This document shows, in pieces, positions 46,757 through 58,183 of a stretch of DNA of 64,000 nucleotides (its first letter is position 1; every line of letters starts with the position of its first letter). The DNA is from Diploscapter coronatus (taxonomy: Eukaryota; Nematoda; Chromadorea; Rhabditida; Rhabditidae), in NCBI GenBank assembly GCA_964036155.1, contig OZ038422.1, positions 36,665,201 to 36,729,200 of the forward strand, given 5' to 3'. The notes under the pieces are model-generated. The model worked only from the letters and a program-made list of their open reading frames with translations, made no database searches and was not told the origin of the DNA. Made by a program: the position numbers and the translations under genes.

Positions 46757-48219
46757 ATGTTTTCCGCAATCGTATTGTTGCTTCTGCTGCATGGCGGTCT
46801 GGCAGAAGTCGAGGAATACAAAATTTCTCCGGAAGAATGTCGGCAGGCCGGTTTCGTTCCGGAATCTTTGAAAGTAAGACTTTTGTCGATTTTTTCTTGA
46901 CTTATTGTTTCTTTTGAGTGTGACTCCTGCCATAAATTGGGCGATTTCAATTTGGACACTCTGATGACTGACTGTCTTGGGTGCTGCACGAAGGAGAAGG
47001 AACTTGAGCACGAGGTGGGTTGCTATGCATCTTTGTGTTTAACGACTTCTTTTTCACTTGTAATTCCCAATCGGCTCCGATGGTTGCCACTGATAATTTG
47101 ACATTAATTCGTTCGACATAATAAGTGGTTAACAGACTCCAGAAATCACTTCTGTGAGCTTTTGAGGATGGGCCGATGAGTTGTGTTCTTGTCGTCGGAA
47201 TATTTCAGTATTCAATTATTTTCGTTTCAACGTTTTGAAATTTCAGAAATATCCTCTGGCGATTATGGAAGTGTGCGAGTGCAATTTGGGCCGATTCCCG
47301 CAAATGCAGGCCTTCGTGCACAACGACATGGCTGCTGTCTGGGGAGGCCGTGTCAAAGTCAGGCACGTTCGAGGAGTCAGGCCCACTATCATTCTCAAGG
47401 TTGACTTTAACATTCAACGCTTTACGCATTATTTTATCGAGTTGTAAAGAGTTGTTTATCACGAAATCTTATATATGTATATATATATATATATATATAA
47501 TTCATGTTCCAGGACGCAAATGGTGTTCCTCGGCAAACTCTGAACGTGGAGAAGTGGGATACCGACACGTTGACGGGGTATGTTTTTTTTTCTAAGAATT
47601 TAAAATAATATCTTTCCAAAATATTCTATTCTGTTTGTAAAATTAGACCGATTCTAAAGAAGGACACTTTGTATCAAGCAAAATATCGCGATACGATGTT
47701 ATTTTTATTTTCAAAATAAGCTATCTCAAGAAGCTCCTAATTAAGAAAAAGAAACTTATCTAGGTTTTTTAATCCAAAGTGAGTAACGTAATTCAAATTT
47801 AGCTTCCTCAATGAATGGGTCCAGTAAAATAATGGCTAATATAGAAGAAATGTAGGAATTATCAACTTCAAGAAAACGAAACCAGTTTTTTTCGAACAGG
47901 ATAATCAGTTTTATTCGGGTTGGTCTTTCATTATTATCGAGACTGAAAAATGTGGAAATTTGTCAGAAAACTATTAAAAAGTATACGTTCAAAGTAAGAA
48001 TAACCGATTATTTTTCATTTTATTTCGTACTATCTGAAGATTTCTATTTTTCTAGCTTCGATGGATAAATTCGTCAATTATAACTCGCAAATAGTCATCT
48101 GTGATTTATTTTATTTTCGTTGAAATTTTTCAGTCTAATGACTTCACATTAGACTCGATTTTATTCAGGCATTCATAGAGAGCGCAAGTGATGTTCCCGA
48201 TGTGAAGGCAAAGTTATAA
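46757..48219 (+). CDS. SELENOF: SELENOF (Sep15) homologue with Cys instead of Sec
   Basis: Five exons in phase: 46757-46873, 46919-47014, 47247-47399, 47513-47577, 48153-48219; 165 residues, the same as human SELENOF. A signal peptide (AIVLLLLLHGGLA) leads to a Cys-rich UGGT-binding domain (CDSCHKLGDF, DCLGCC) and then the thioredoxin-like domain: VCECNLGRFPQMQAFV, VKVRHVRGVRPTIIL and LNVEKWDTDTL. The redox motif is C81-E-C83 where vertebrates have C-G-Sec, so neither a UGA codon nor a SECIS element is needed. The protein works in the ER in glycoprotein quality control together with UGGT. The last exon was chosen by phase and similarity to the human C-terminus. An at repeat (47471-47499) lies in the third intron. 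Confidence 0.93.
47471..47499. repeat. (AT)n microsatellite
   Basis: An at run with a single g interruption lies in the third intron of SELENOF. Confidence 0.9.
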
Positions 48220-48412
48220 AACTTTTTATTCTCAAAATGATAGGTCACGCCCATTCTGCAATTTGAGCACAAAAGCCATGAAACAAGTGTCAAATAGCTT
48301 TGTATTGCGTTATTTCAGCAAAAATGATTTTCGGGTGTCTTTTTGTGTTTTGACCGAATTTTATGGGACTTTTGCTCAAAATAACTAAAAAGGACTGTTC
48401 TTTCATATTCAG

Positions 48413-48547
48413 CTTGAGAGAATGATGAGCGAGGTCTGCAAGGTCCAAACGAATGATTTGAAAACTTTGCTGTACGTTTCGATCGACCCAATTCGTGTTT
48501 CGGAGGCATTTCCGGAAGCAAAAACGTTCTCTAGGGTTTACATCTAA
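48413..48547 (+). CDS. possible orphan exon, unknown
   Basis: Behind a catattcag acceptor an open stretch of 44 codons (LERMMSEVCKVQTND ... TFSRVYI) ends in a stop. Its composition is protein-like and it follows the end of SELENOF by 193 bp, so it could be an alternative last exon or part of another gene. No donor with matching phase was identified. Confidence 0.22.
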   Translation, partial: LERMMSEVCKVQTNDLKTLLYVSIDPIRVSEAFPEAKTFSRVYI

Positions 48548-49232
48548 TAGTGGGAAAAGAACAAATTTTAGTGAAATTGCTTTCCTTGACTTTGACTTCA
48601 CAGAGCGCGGACGGAACTTGCGCTCTCTAGACATTCATTCATTTCTGGGGGTTTTTGAACTGGAACATTATTTGCTCCAAAATATTTATTTAAAAATTTC
48701 TTTTTAAGAAGTAATAAAATATAGAAATTTTTAAACAATTTAAACAATACACCGATTGATAAATGATGCGTAAATGGATTTGAGGCAGCTGAAAAAGAAT
48801 CGAATGCATTAGTTCTGTGCTGAACGCGGATTGACACGGTAGATATTGTCGATGACCAATAACTTGGGACGAACTAAATAGTGCACAAATTCGAATATGC
48901 AAAGTGTGCATTGCGTATTTACAAGTAGTCAAAGTCATTTATTGGGAATCGACGAATTATCGTCTACTCGTTTGCAAACAACGTGCTAATTTGCATATAT
49001 TCAATTTTTTACCTTCTATCTTATCTCAAGACATTGGTCATTGACAATATAAGCAACTAACGGATTTTAGCGATGGATGATTGGTTTAATGACTATCTGA
49101 AAATTACAAGGCAACATTATGATGAAATTACGAAGTAGCTTTGGAAATGATAATTCAAGATATTTTCATCGATTCTCCTTAAATTCATGCTTGCTTTCAT
49201 CTAATCGTGTGAATACTTTCCAAATAGTCATT

Positions 49233-51206
49233 TCAATCGTCGTCAGACTGAATGGCAAAATTGATCACGAAGTGGAATTTTCCGTTGTCAGGCGCGTCGC
49301 AGGCGTAGAATGGCTCTCGAGGATTTTCCACCTCGATGTGCAGAGAATCTGCAGCCGAGCACAGAATGCCGTCACGACTAAACTCATTTTATTATCCACA
49401 AAAGTTAGCTAATTCGTTTTTACCTAGCATAGGCTGCAGACACAACTTGTCCTTCATGTTTGGTTATCTTTGCATAAGTTGGTCGTCCGTTAACCTAAGA
49501 TTTGATTATCTTGCTAATTTAATAGTCTACACTAAATCAGCTAACGAGAATAGCATTTAGTACAAATAAAAATGAATGATTAGCACTCGCACAAAGAGTA
49601 ATTCACATAAAACATGCGAGCATTAGCAACGCCTAAGCTAACAATGAAAATAAGAATGTACAGAAATGTTGAATAAGCTCCGAGTTTTGAAAACACCTTA
49701 ATCCAAATTTGGAGAAAAACATGAATATTTCTAACAATTTCAATGCAGACCTAATCCTCATACTTGAATGAAAAGGATGCTAATTTTTACCAAATTCTTC
49801 ATCTGATTGCAAGTGAATCCCTGCCGATTGAAGTTGGCCATCAGAAAGATTCGACGTCGTTCAGCTTCGCCGATCTGCTTGATCACATCTCGAATGTCCT
49901 CCTAGTTATTTCTATTAGTCAGGTTCTTACTATTGTTCTCCTACCTTTCGACACTCTGACTTGCAGTACATGGAAATGATTCTGTAGTAGTGGCTTGCGA
50001 ACGAGAACTCGATCCAAGTCCAGTCAATGGCCGATTTGTCACCCTCCTTGAATGTTTTGTGTCTATGCTGAATATGGAAAGCACCAGGGAAAGGTCGAGT
50101 GAAGTGAGGGATAGGTTTGGCAAAATACTGCTAGTGATCTTGCTGCCTTGATATGCTGTGGTTGTGACGTAACCGCTTGTGGTATATTTTGGTTTGCATC
50201 ATATGTTTACTAATTGAATTATTATTATGTGCAGTGTTGGAAACATGACGTGTGAATGATTGTTTTTCGCTGATCTTGGTTTTGCCTACCTTAAAGTGAC
50301 CCGCATTTTTCTTGGCCATCTTTATTCTTCTCGGATCGTACAGAATTGCAACTCCGCCCTCCGAAATGGGAAATCCAGCCAACGCCCTATAATTAGAATA
50401 GTCAATCGTCGAGATTAATAGCGTATTCTTACGTTGCCTCGTAACCTTGTTCCTTGGCGAATTCATACACTGGCTCCACATCGCATTTCAGCTTGTTCAG
50501 AAGAATCAAATCTGGCCGTCTCAGACGAATCAGTGTCTTCAATCGTTTGCTGTAATCCTGGAATGAGCCGATGTCCCAGAACAGACCGATTATCTTAATC
50601 TCTAGCATGACAGACTAATTTCCTCATAAGTGCACCTTGTCTTGATCTTCAGTTCTGACAGCCAGCATATTCCTCGCTCCTTTGAAGTACTGGTAAACCT
50701 GCGGTTCATCCTTCGAGAGACTCATTCCTCGGTTGATCAACTCCGTTAGAGCTTGCACATTCGGCCTAGGGGGCATTGCGCTCGCAGTAGTATCGTGATC
50801 TCCGAGAGCCATTATCTTAATTCACAATTATAATGTTATTGAGTTGATAAGAATTAGGAATTAGCTGAGATTGAATTTGTTGAAAAAGTTAAGATCGAAA
50901 TTTCATCAAACTCTTGTTCAAAAATTTCTATAAGCTGAACGATATAAAATACAGTAAGAAAAGACGACCAGCACAGACCTCCCTCGGATTGATAAGTGCG
51001 TCCTTATAAAGTGTGGAGTGGCTGTTGGATTGCGACTGCTCAGTGACGATCGTTCCGTTGCCATTTCCAGTTCCATTTAAGAGTCTGTGATTGTGGGATG
51101 GATGCCCATGGCTGTGACTGTTGTGAGCGCTGTGAGCATGGTTGTGTTTGTGCAGAGCTGTCTGTGCAATCTGCTGTTGAGGGCTGACTTTATTGTCTTT
51201 CAACAT
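49233..51206 (-). CDS. endonuclease/exonuclease/phosphatase (EEP)-fold protein, probably inactive
   Basis: Eight exons in phase: 51206-50979, 50815-50636, 50599-50433, 50386-50290, 50067-49945, 49901-49791, 49494-49424, 49377-49233; 373 residues. Residues 1-76 are low complexity with a His-rich run (HSHGHPSHNH). From 137 the order of elements matches the EEP fold: opening strand IIGLFWDIGS, RPDLILLNKL (normally a Glu in LQE), GYEA...GGVAILYDP, then WTWIEFSFASHYYRIISMYC and RRIFLMANFN, which corresponds to the GDFN motif. The key Glu (now K172) and Asp (now N288) are replaced and no closing SDH motif is visible. It looks like a pseudoenzyme or a very diverged member. The substrate is unknown. 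Confidence 0.7.
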
Positions 51207-54200
51207 CTACTTGCAGATTTATAGGCACTGAATCAGAAGAAGGATAAACACTCGGCTATGGCATTGGAATTGCCAAAATGGAGATCTAAAAAATATTACT
51301 GAAAGACCGATCAATTGAGCAAATAAATGGCAAGAATTTAGCATATTCGGAATATGATGATCGCATATAGTATTTAGGTGAAAAATAGTTAATTGCTCAT
51401 AAAATATCTACGGCTAAAATGCAATAGTTTGTTAATCAAAAATAATGCAAAATTTCCTATCATTTGTTCTGTCTCAAGCGAATGCTCTTCGACAATATTC
51501 AAATATGATAATGACATTGAAAAGTAGAAATATTCGAGAAGGCGATGGAATGAAATGCATACGTAGAGAGTGGATAGATGAGAATGAGTTACATAGATGA
51601 TTGAATTACAGAGGTTGATGCTTTGCCTCGTGTCTGACTAGAAGGACACGTAGATGCAGGCGAGAGTTGTGCATGCCTCTCCTCTCCTCATTTTCTCATG
51701 AAACATTATCTGCTCTGCCCTGCTTTGTAGAGATACTTTGTCTCTGCAGTTCATTCATTCATTCATTCATTCTCACTCTTTGAATTCGGAGAAGTTTGTT
51801 ACAAGAAATGGAGAGAATTCACAGATCGGAGGTCGATCAGCAGGAATAAATACAGAAGAAGCTCGAATTTCATGAATGATATGCCACGGTTGTAGTATGT
51901 GCGCAATCCCTGACCGAATTTGCATCAAATTTCCGGCCGTGCCTGCTCAATTTCAATATTGAGTGAGAGAAATACAAAATGAAAGAAAAAGTATAACTCT
52001 GCAAAATACGACAAAATCTTGCAACAAAAACATTGCAAATGCAGCTGGCGAAATCTAGAAACGTTTACCCTATTTGTTTATGAGAAAATCAAGCGAAACA
52101 TCAAATGCTGAGATTTCAAAATACAAGATAATCAATGTGAGGAATAAATTACTTGCATGATAGATTTCGTCGAGTTTCGAAAGCGAACGAGAAGGGGGAG
52201 AAAATTCTCGGGATGGAAATGAAAACATCGAGAGGACTGCAGTTCGTTTGAATGTTTATAAGGGAAGGCATAATGACTAGAGGATTTAGCGAAGAAGAGT
52301 GGTGACTGATGTACAGAAGTGAGGTCTCAAATCGGAAGTGTTGATTTTTGCATCTTCCGTTTCGTCCCCGCCAACTGCTTGCCGGCTATAATTCATTTAC
52401 ACGTCGTAGCCAAGGAGATTCTTCAGTCGATTAGCAAAAGGAGAAGAGGAGGAGGATGAGAAGATGCATCCCCTGGCCTGGATTGGGATGGATGGCCAAT
52501 CCCGGAAACATATCTGCATTATGTCTGCAGATAGAGCACTTGAACATCGCTACCTCTCTGTTCCAAGCTCCCCTTTCACATCACATTATTCATGCTTATT
52601 TTTGGCAAAAACATTCATCTTCTGCATAAAGACAAAAATTCAACTTATTATGCATCAGCCATCTTTCATGCAAACTATTTGAATACTGACAAATTTCCTG
52701 CCAATAAGATTTTATTTTTCTGGAGTAGATATTAGATATTGCGTATATGATTATTGAAAACTATTTACATTTTGAAGGAAGTATAAATAATATCTTTTCA
52801 TTTGTGATTTGTCATACTCATCGATAAATATCGAAAATCGAAAAGAACAAGAGAATGCATGATGAAAGCACATCGTCGGATTTAAAACATTTTTTTACTC
52901 TGAAAAAGTCTATGCCTTAAATCATACGATGTTGCCGAAATAATTATCTCAGAATTTGGCAACACTCGGGATTAACAATAGATATTTTTGCATAGAAGTC
53001 AACGGGAATTTTGACCAGATTTAGCATGTTCAAAGGCTTACAAGTCTATGATGAAAATCAGCCGGGCAATGCAAGAATGATGCGATCAGCAAGACAAGCT
53101 ACAACCGGATTTGGGGAGGGGTGAATTATTACCGAATAGGCAAGAATATCTATAAAAGCATGCAACAATAAGTAATAGTGAAATACTGAAGATAGAGAGC
53201 GCAAACTGTCCTCTGCAAAAGCGCAGTAGTGCACAAAAATGGTAGTACAGGGAGTCTCAAAATAGGATGCAAGTCATAAAAAGACATAGTCGAGATTGGC
53301 GATAAACCATGTAAAGCGGATTTGTGCCAAAAACCAGCTCACGATTTTCGCATCCCGTGGGATTTTCTGTATTGCAAAAACGTGTTCATTTAAAGGATCA
53401 GCTTCCTATTTTTTTTCTAGATTCGGGTAATGAAAAACGTTTTTTTTACTTCTCTAAGATCTTAGTTATATCCCTGCGGACAATTTAACAATATTTAACC
53501 ATATTAGGTATGGTTTGGGGGGATCTGTTTGCGCTCTCTAACTAAAGAACAATAAAAATTATGTGCATCGGAAAGTATAAGTAGGAGATTCATGAGGGCG
53601 GGCTTAATCAAGCCATCATATTATACAACATTTCGACTGAATTATTCTGTAATACTAAAGAGTGAATTAATTACCGGAATTGTAATGTAAAGTTGATGAG
53701 AAGAGTTTGGCAAGAATTCTACGAGGATTTAGAATTGCAATTGACAAATTAGGAGGAGACCACGCCCACTTATAAATTCATTAGAAAACGAATCGTTATT
53801 TAGAAGAGAAAATTATTCAAAGAAAATATTAAATAACCCGACGAATAAGACAGAACAATATTAAAATTGATGAAAATAGACGAACCAAATTTAGATGTGA
53901 AAGTCGGACTCGCATAGCTGCGCCAGAATATGAAAGACGGCAAGGAGGAGACAAATCATGATTGTAAACAAACAAACAAGAGAATTGGGGAGGAATCAGA
54001 ATTGGAAGAGGAACGAAGCACGACTCTTCAATTCAGACAGAACAATAAAAGATAAGCTCCAAAATGAGTAAAGACAAATGATACAACATATACGCAATGT
54101 ATCGGAATAAAAATAAATATATCCTTCACAAGAAAAGACAAAATTTATAGAAAAAAAATACATGAAATCGCTCTGAAATTCATGAAATAGCGATTTCATG

Positions 54201-54334
54201 CTAGAGGAGATAAATAATTTGAATATTGAAAAACAGTGAATAAATATCTGGAAGAAAGAATATGTAGTATAAGTAAAAATGCCTTTGTGAATAGGGGGAG
54301 TTCGGCTTTGGAATGGGCGAAACACTGTCCATTA
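51207..54334. other. no gene recognised; upstream region of the EEP-fold gene
   Basis: A 3.1-kb AT-rich spacer between the 5' end of the EEP-fold gene and the 3' end of the zinc-finger gene. It holds an attc tetranucleotide repeat near 51749-51771. tacagggagtctcaaaata at 53247 resembles a Tc1/mariner end but has no partner in the window. Confidence 0.4.
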
Positions 54335-57300
54335 TTACGCAGTTTTCATGTCAATTGGCTGCTGGGCCAGAAGTGGGAAGAAGGAGGAAATGAGTGCGGC
54401 ACTCAAAGGAGGGGCTGACAGTGGGGTCGAAGCTGTAGAAGATGAGCCCAAAACGGAAGCGGACTGTGGAAGAGGTGGCAGACTGACTGCAGTGACCGGA
54501 GTCTGGGTGGATTGCAGCTGCAGAAGACCGGATAGGCCGGATAGGGAATCTGCTGGATTCTGTAGGTGCTGCAAAAGGAGTTGTGTGGTCAGAAGTGAAC
54601 TCGACAGATTCGGCAGAAGCGGGGCTGCCGAGCCTGGAGGAGGAAGACCTTGGCTCAATTCCAACAGACCCTGAAAAACACCAACGTGTTGTTTCTGAAG
54701 GTCTTCGACGTTTTTACCTTGATAGCCAGAAGTTGCGGGTCCAGCAGGCTTGGTGCAGAAGTGGCGATGCTAAGAGGAGGCAATCCATTGAGCGATAGAG
54801 CTGGAGCCGACAGAGGAGTTTGTACTGATAGATCGCCGCCCAGAGACAGTCCAGATAACAAAGAAGGCTTCGAGACTGGGGCATGGAATGCTGATCCGGC
54901 TTCTGGCATAGAGATCTCCAGATGGAGAGGAGGTTTCGATGCCGGCTTCGGGCCGAAGTCGACCGATGAAATCTATAGTTTTGAGGTTGATATTCATGAA
55001 GTCAACTTTAGTCAAGCACCTGATTCTGGCTGCCAAGCAGACTTGCTGGGAAAGTGAACTGGCTGTTGGTGCCGCTGGTAACAGGAGCAGTCAATGATTG
55101 CAGCTTAGCATAGGGGTTGTCAATGCCTGTAGTTCCATGCAAGTTCAGACCGTCAACTCGCTGAGGAATGGCTGAAATTTATTTTTATGATTCTTCAACT
55201 CATTTTCAAGCACTACATTTGAATGCATCGTTTGGAATAGCAATGGAGTTCCTTCGTGACAATGCACCATAGGAAGCGTCGGAATCAGTGTCGACATTGA
55301 TCGGAGATTCAGATGATTGACGAGTGGAAGAGATCGAAGTAATTGGCACAGAGAAATTGTTGGTGCCATTGCCGCACTGCTCCAAGTGGATCTTCAGGCC
55401 GACCTTCTGAGCATACGATTTTCCACAGGTTGGGCAGGAGAATCTAAAATGTCATGGATAACGTTTGAATTCATTCGAACGAAACATACGGTTTTTCGCC
55501 TGTGTGAACTCTGTGATGGACCATCATGTTACCCTGATTCGTAAACGTCTTGTCGCACTGAAAATTTTATCGATCAGTCTGAACTTGTTTAAAACCCTTA
55601 CATATCGGCACTTGAAGGGTCTTTCATTCGTGTGATTTCTCGTGTGCACGTAGAGTGACGATGCATATGCGTATCGCTTTCCGCAGAACTTGCAGATGTA
55701 CTGCGACTGGGTCTGCTGTTGAGGTTGTTGTCCAACTACAGAAAGCTGTTCTGTTGACAGTGGCATTGCCATTGGCATCGGGAGTTTGGCCGATTGAATC
55801 ACAGCTAAATAATAACTTAAGTATTATTTCTCTTGTCATATCTAAATTACCATCTGGCGATTTGATGGTCATGACAGGTGAATCGGAATTAGGCAAGAGC
55901 GTTCCACCCTGCGGTAAACTCGTTGGTGTGACTGCCTGTTGTTCCTCTCCTCCTTCCAGCAGATGGGTAGCCTCATGTGCCGTCAATTGCGACTTCTAAA
56001 TTCAGACACTACTTCAGATATGCAGATAATCTATCGAACCTGAATGAACGTGCGATTGCAGGTCTTGCAAGTGTACGGTCGGTCGCCCGTATGAGTTCTC
56101 TCGTGAGATTGCAGGTTTCCCTGCGATGCAAACGCCTTCACACAGAATCGGCATTGATAGGGTCTTTCTCCAGTATGCGTACGAATGTGCACCTAAATTT
56201 GAAAATTTTGCTCCCATTTCATTAATTCATTCCGAAGATCAACTTTGGTTTGAAACTAGGGCGATGAATTCTATTTTTACCTGCAGACTTCCAGCGTACG
56301 CGAATGATTTGTTGCAGTACTTGCAGATGTGTTTTCGCTCTGCTTGTTCATGGACCTACAAAATTTTATCTCTCATATTTTCTAAAAAGAATTGTTTTAA
56401 TTTACCTGTTTGACATGGAGCTTCAGGTAATTCTTGAGAGTGAATGTCTTTGGACAGAATTGGCACTAAAATGGATATTTGCTTTGTTCGAAATCGAATT
56501 CGGATGAGTAAATATTTACCTTGAAAACTTTATCCCCGTGAGTTTTCTTGTGAGTGTAAAGAGCACTTGGAGATGACAGGCATTTGTCGCATTTTGGGCA
56601 TTTATAATTTCGAATGCCTAAAAATCACCAATTAAATTATTCTTTGTTAATTTTTAGGAATTCTTAGAAAAATTCCCCCCAACTTTCGCTTTAATTTTTT
56701 TTTTTTAATTTATAATATATGCCAAAAGTATAAAGGCGATTCAGACTCTTTTCCACCTGTAAATAAAACAATTTCATACCTAAGTGAGCACTTTTCTCAT
56801 GCACAGTCTTGGTTCCATACTGCGCGAATTTCTTGTTGCAATACCTTAAAGTCCAGAGTTTGTTACTGAAGACCACCATATTTATATTTACCTGCACTGG
56901 TAAGGTCGTTCACCGGTATGTGTTCTTTCGTGGACCTGAAGGGTTGCTTTCTGGGCAAATCGCTTATCGCAGAAGTGGCATGAGAACTGTAAAGAGACAA
57001 CTTATATTATGAAGGTCCTCGTAAATGAATTGCTTACCGGCTTTTCACCGGTGTGGCATCGTTTGTGAGATTCCAGAATGGACAAGTATGGGAATCCCTA
57101 AAATTGTAGATCAGCTTTGTTCTAGTTTGTCGTTCAGTACCTTTCCACAGATTTCACAGAGATGCCTCTTCTCGTGCAGATTCGCTGGGTGCGTGTTGTG
57201 GTGTTTGTAATCAGCATGGCGCTAAAATGCGAAGATTGATCATTTGCTTCATTTGTTTCCTTTTCAGTTCAATCTGACCTGTGGTACACTCTGTGGGCTG

Positions 57301-57819
57301 TCACCAGAAGAGATTGTATTCGGTGATTGACTGCTGTGGGAGGAGCTGCGAATGGATGAGGTGTGGGGCGACTGTGGAGTTATTGATGATGAAGTATCAC
57401 TTCCCTCCTTAAATTTAAATGTATCTTCTGAAGATCAGCTTTCAGAATCTTTGCTCTTAATCATGAAAACATGGAGTTTGGCTTTGAAAACATTAATGCC
57501 TACAAGCTTTCGGCATCTTTATGCAACTATGATCTGAATCTTTACCAGCTCTTCAGAGTCGTCCCTTTCGACGTCAATTTCAGCCTCGATCAGCTCTTCT
57601 TCGTCTACAATCTCCTCCTCTTCTCCTTCCATTTCTTCATGCATCATTTCCTGAATTCACCTCATTTATTCCCTTCTACAGCATTTTTCTTTGTCTTACA
57701 AGCTCAGCAGCCTCGAGATCTTCCGAATTGCCGTCCTCTTCGACATCGATCTTCTGCTCGCCTTCTTCGAGATCATTCAACATTTTGCTTTCGCTTGGCG
57801 TATCACTGGCCCGTATCAT
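54335..57819 (-). CDS. C2H2 zinc-finger transcription factor with 11 fingers
   Basis: Eighteen exons in phase: 57819-57700, 57650-57546, 57407-57279, 57221-57141, 57097-57038, 56986-56892, 56844-56780, 56617-56520, 56465-56406, 56355-56281, 56192-56040, 55995-55851, 55804-55602, 55557-55490, 55443-55217, 55171-55020, 54972-54718, 54670-54335; 808 residues. Residues 1-75 are very acidic, 76-118 Ser/Pro-rich. Eight fingers follow (about 138-355: [48 protein letters not shown]) with TGEKP/TGERP linkers, then a linker and three more (about 437-510); the last is C2HC (H..EQC). The C-terminal 300 residues are Leu/Ser/Pro/Ala-rich, like a transactivation or repression region. A nuclear DNA-binding regulator; I do not recognise an orthologue. 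Confidence 0.9.
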
Positions 57820-58164
57820 TTACTGAAAACAGTTAGATTAAACAAACTGCTAAATTGAAATGGTCAACACTCGACGTGAGAATTGCGATCGAGCATAAAT
57901 ATCGAATGGATTCAGACAAATGAAGCATGGATCTTTGAAGATAATGTATTGAAACTGAATAGTTTCAACCTTTATGTTGGATCGATGGATATTGTGATCA
58001 ATGTGAAATGTTCCGATCTAGGATATGACTTCATTTAGATATTCAATCAAAAATATTAGCATGACAGGGGATATTTGAAATGAAGTGTTTTGGCAGTATT
58101 AAATGATCGCTTCTGAAGTGATATAAGTGATATTTGGGATTGGCAGACAGAACAGTAAAGGACC

Positions 58165-58183
58165 GCAGCAGCAGCAGCAGCAG
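58165..58183. repeat. (CAG)n trinucleotide run
   Basis: Six tandem gca units upstream of the zinc-finger gene, not within a credible coding frame. Confidence 0.85.

Noticed and set aside
48290..48634. 114-codon minus-strand frame
   Set aside because: No family motif; overlaps a better-supported possible plus-strand exon and has no splice context.
53247..53265. tacagggagtctcaaaata as a transposon end
   Set aside because: No inverted partner or transposase remnant was found in the neighbourhood.
54348..55057. Long plus-strand frames opposite the last zinc-finger exons
   Set aside because: Antisense of Leu/Ser/Pro-rich coding exons, which lack stops on the other strand by composition.
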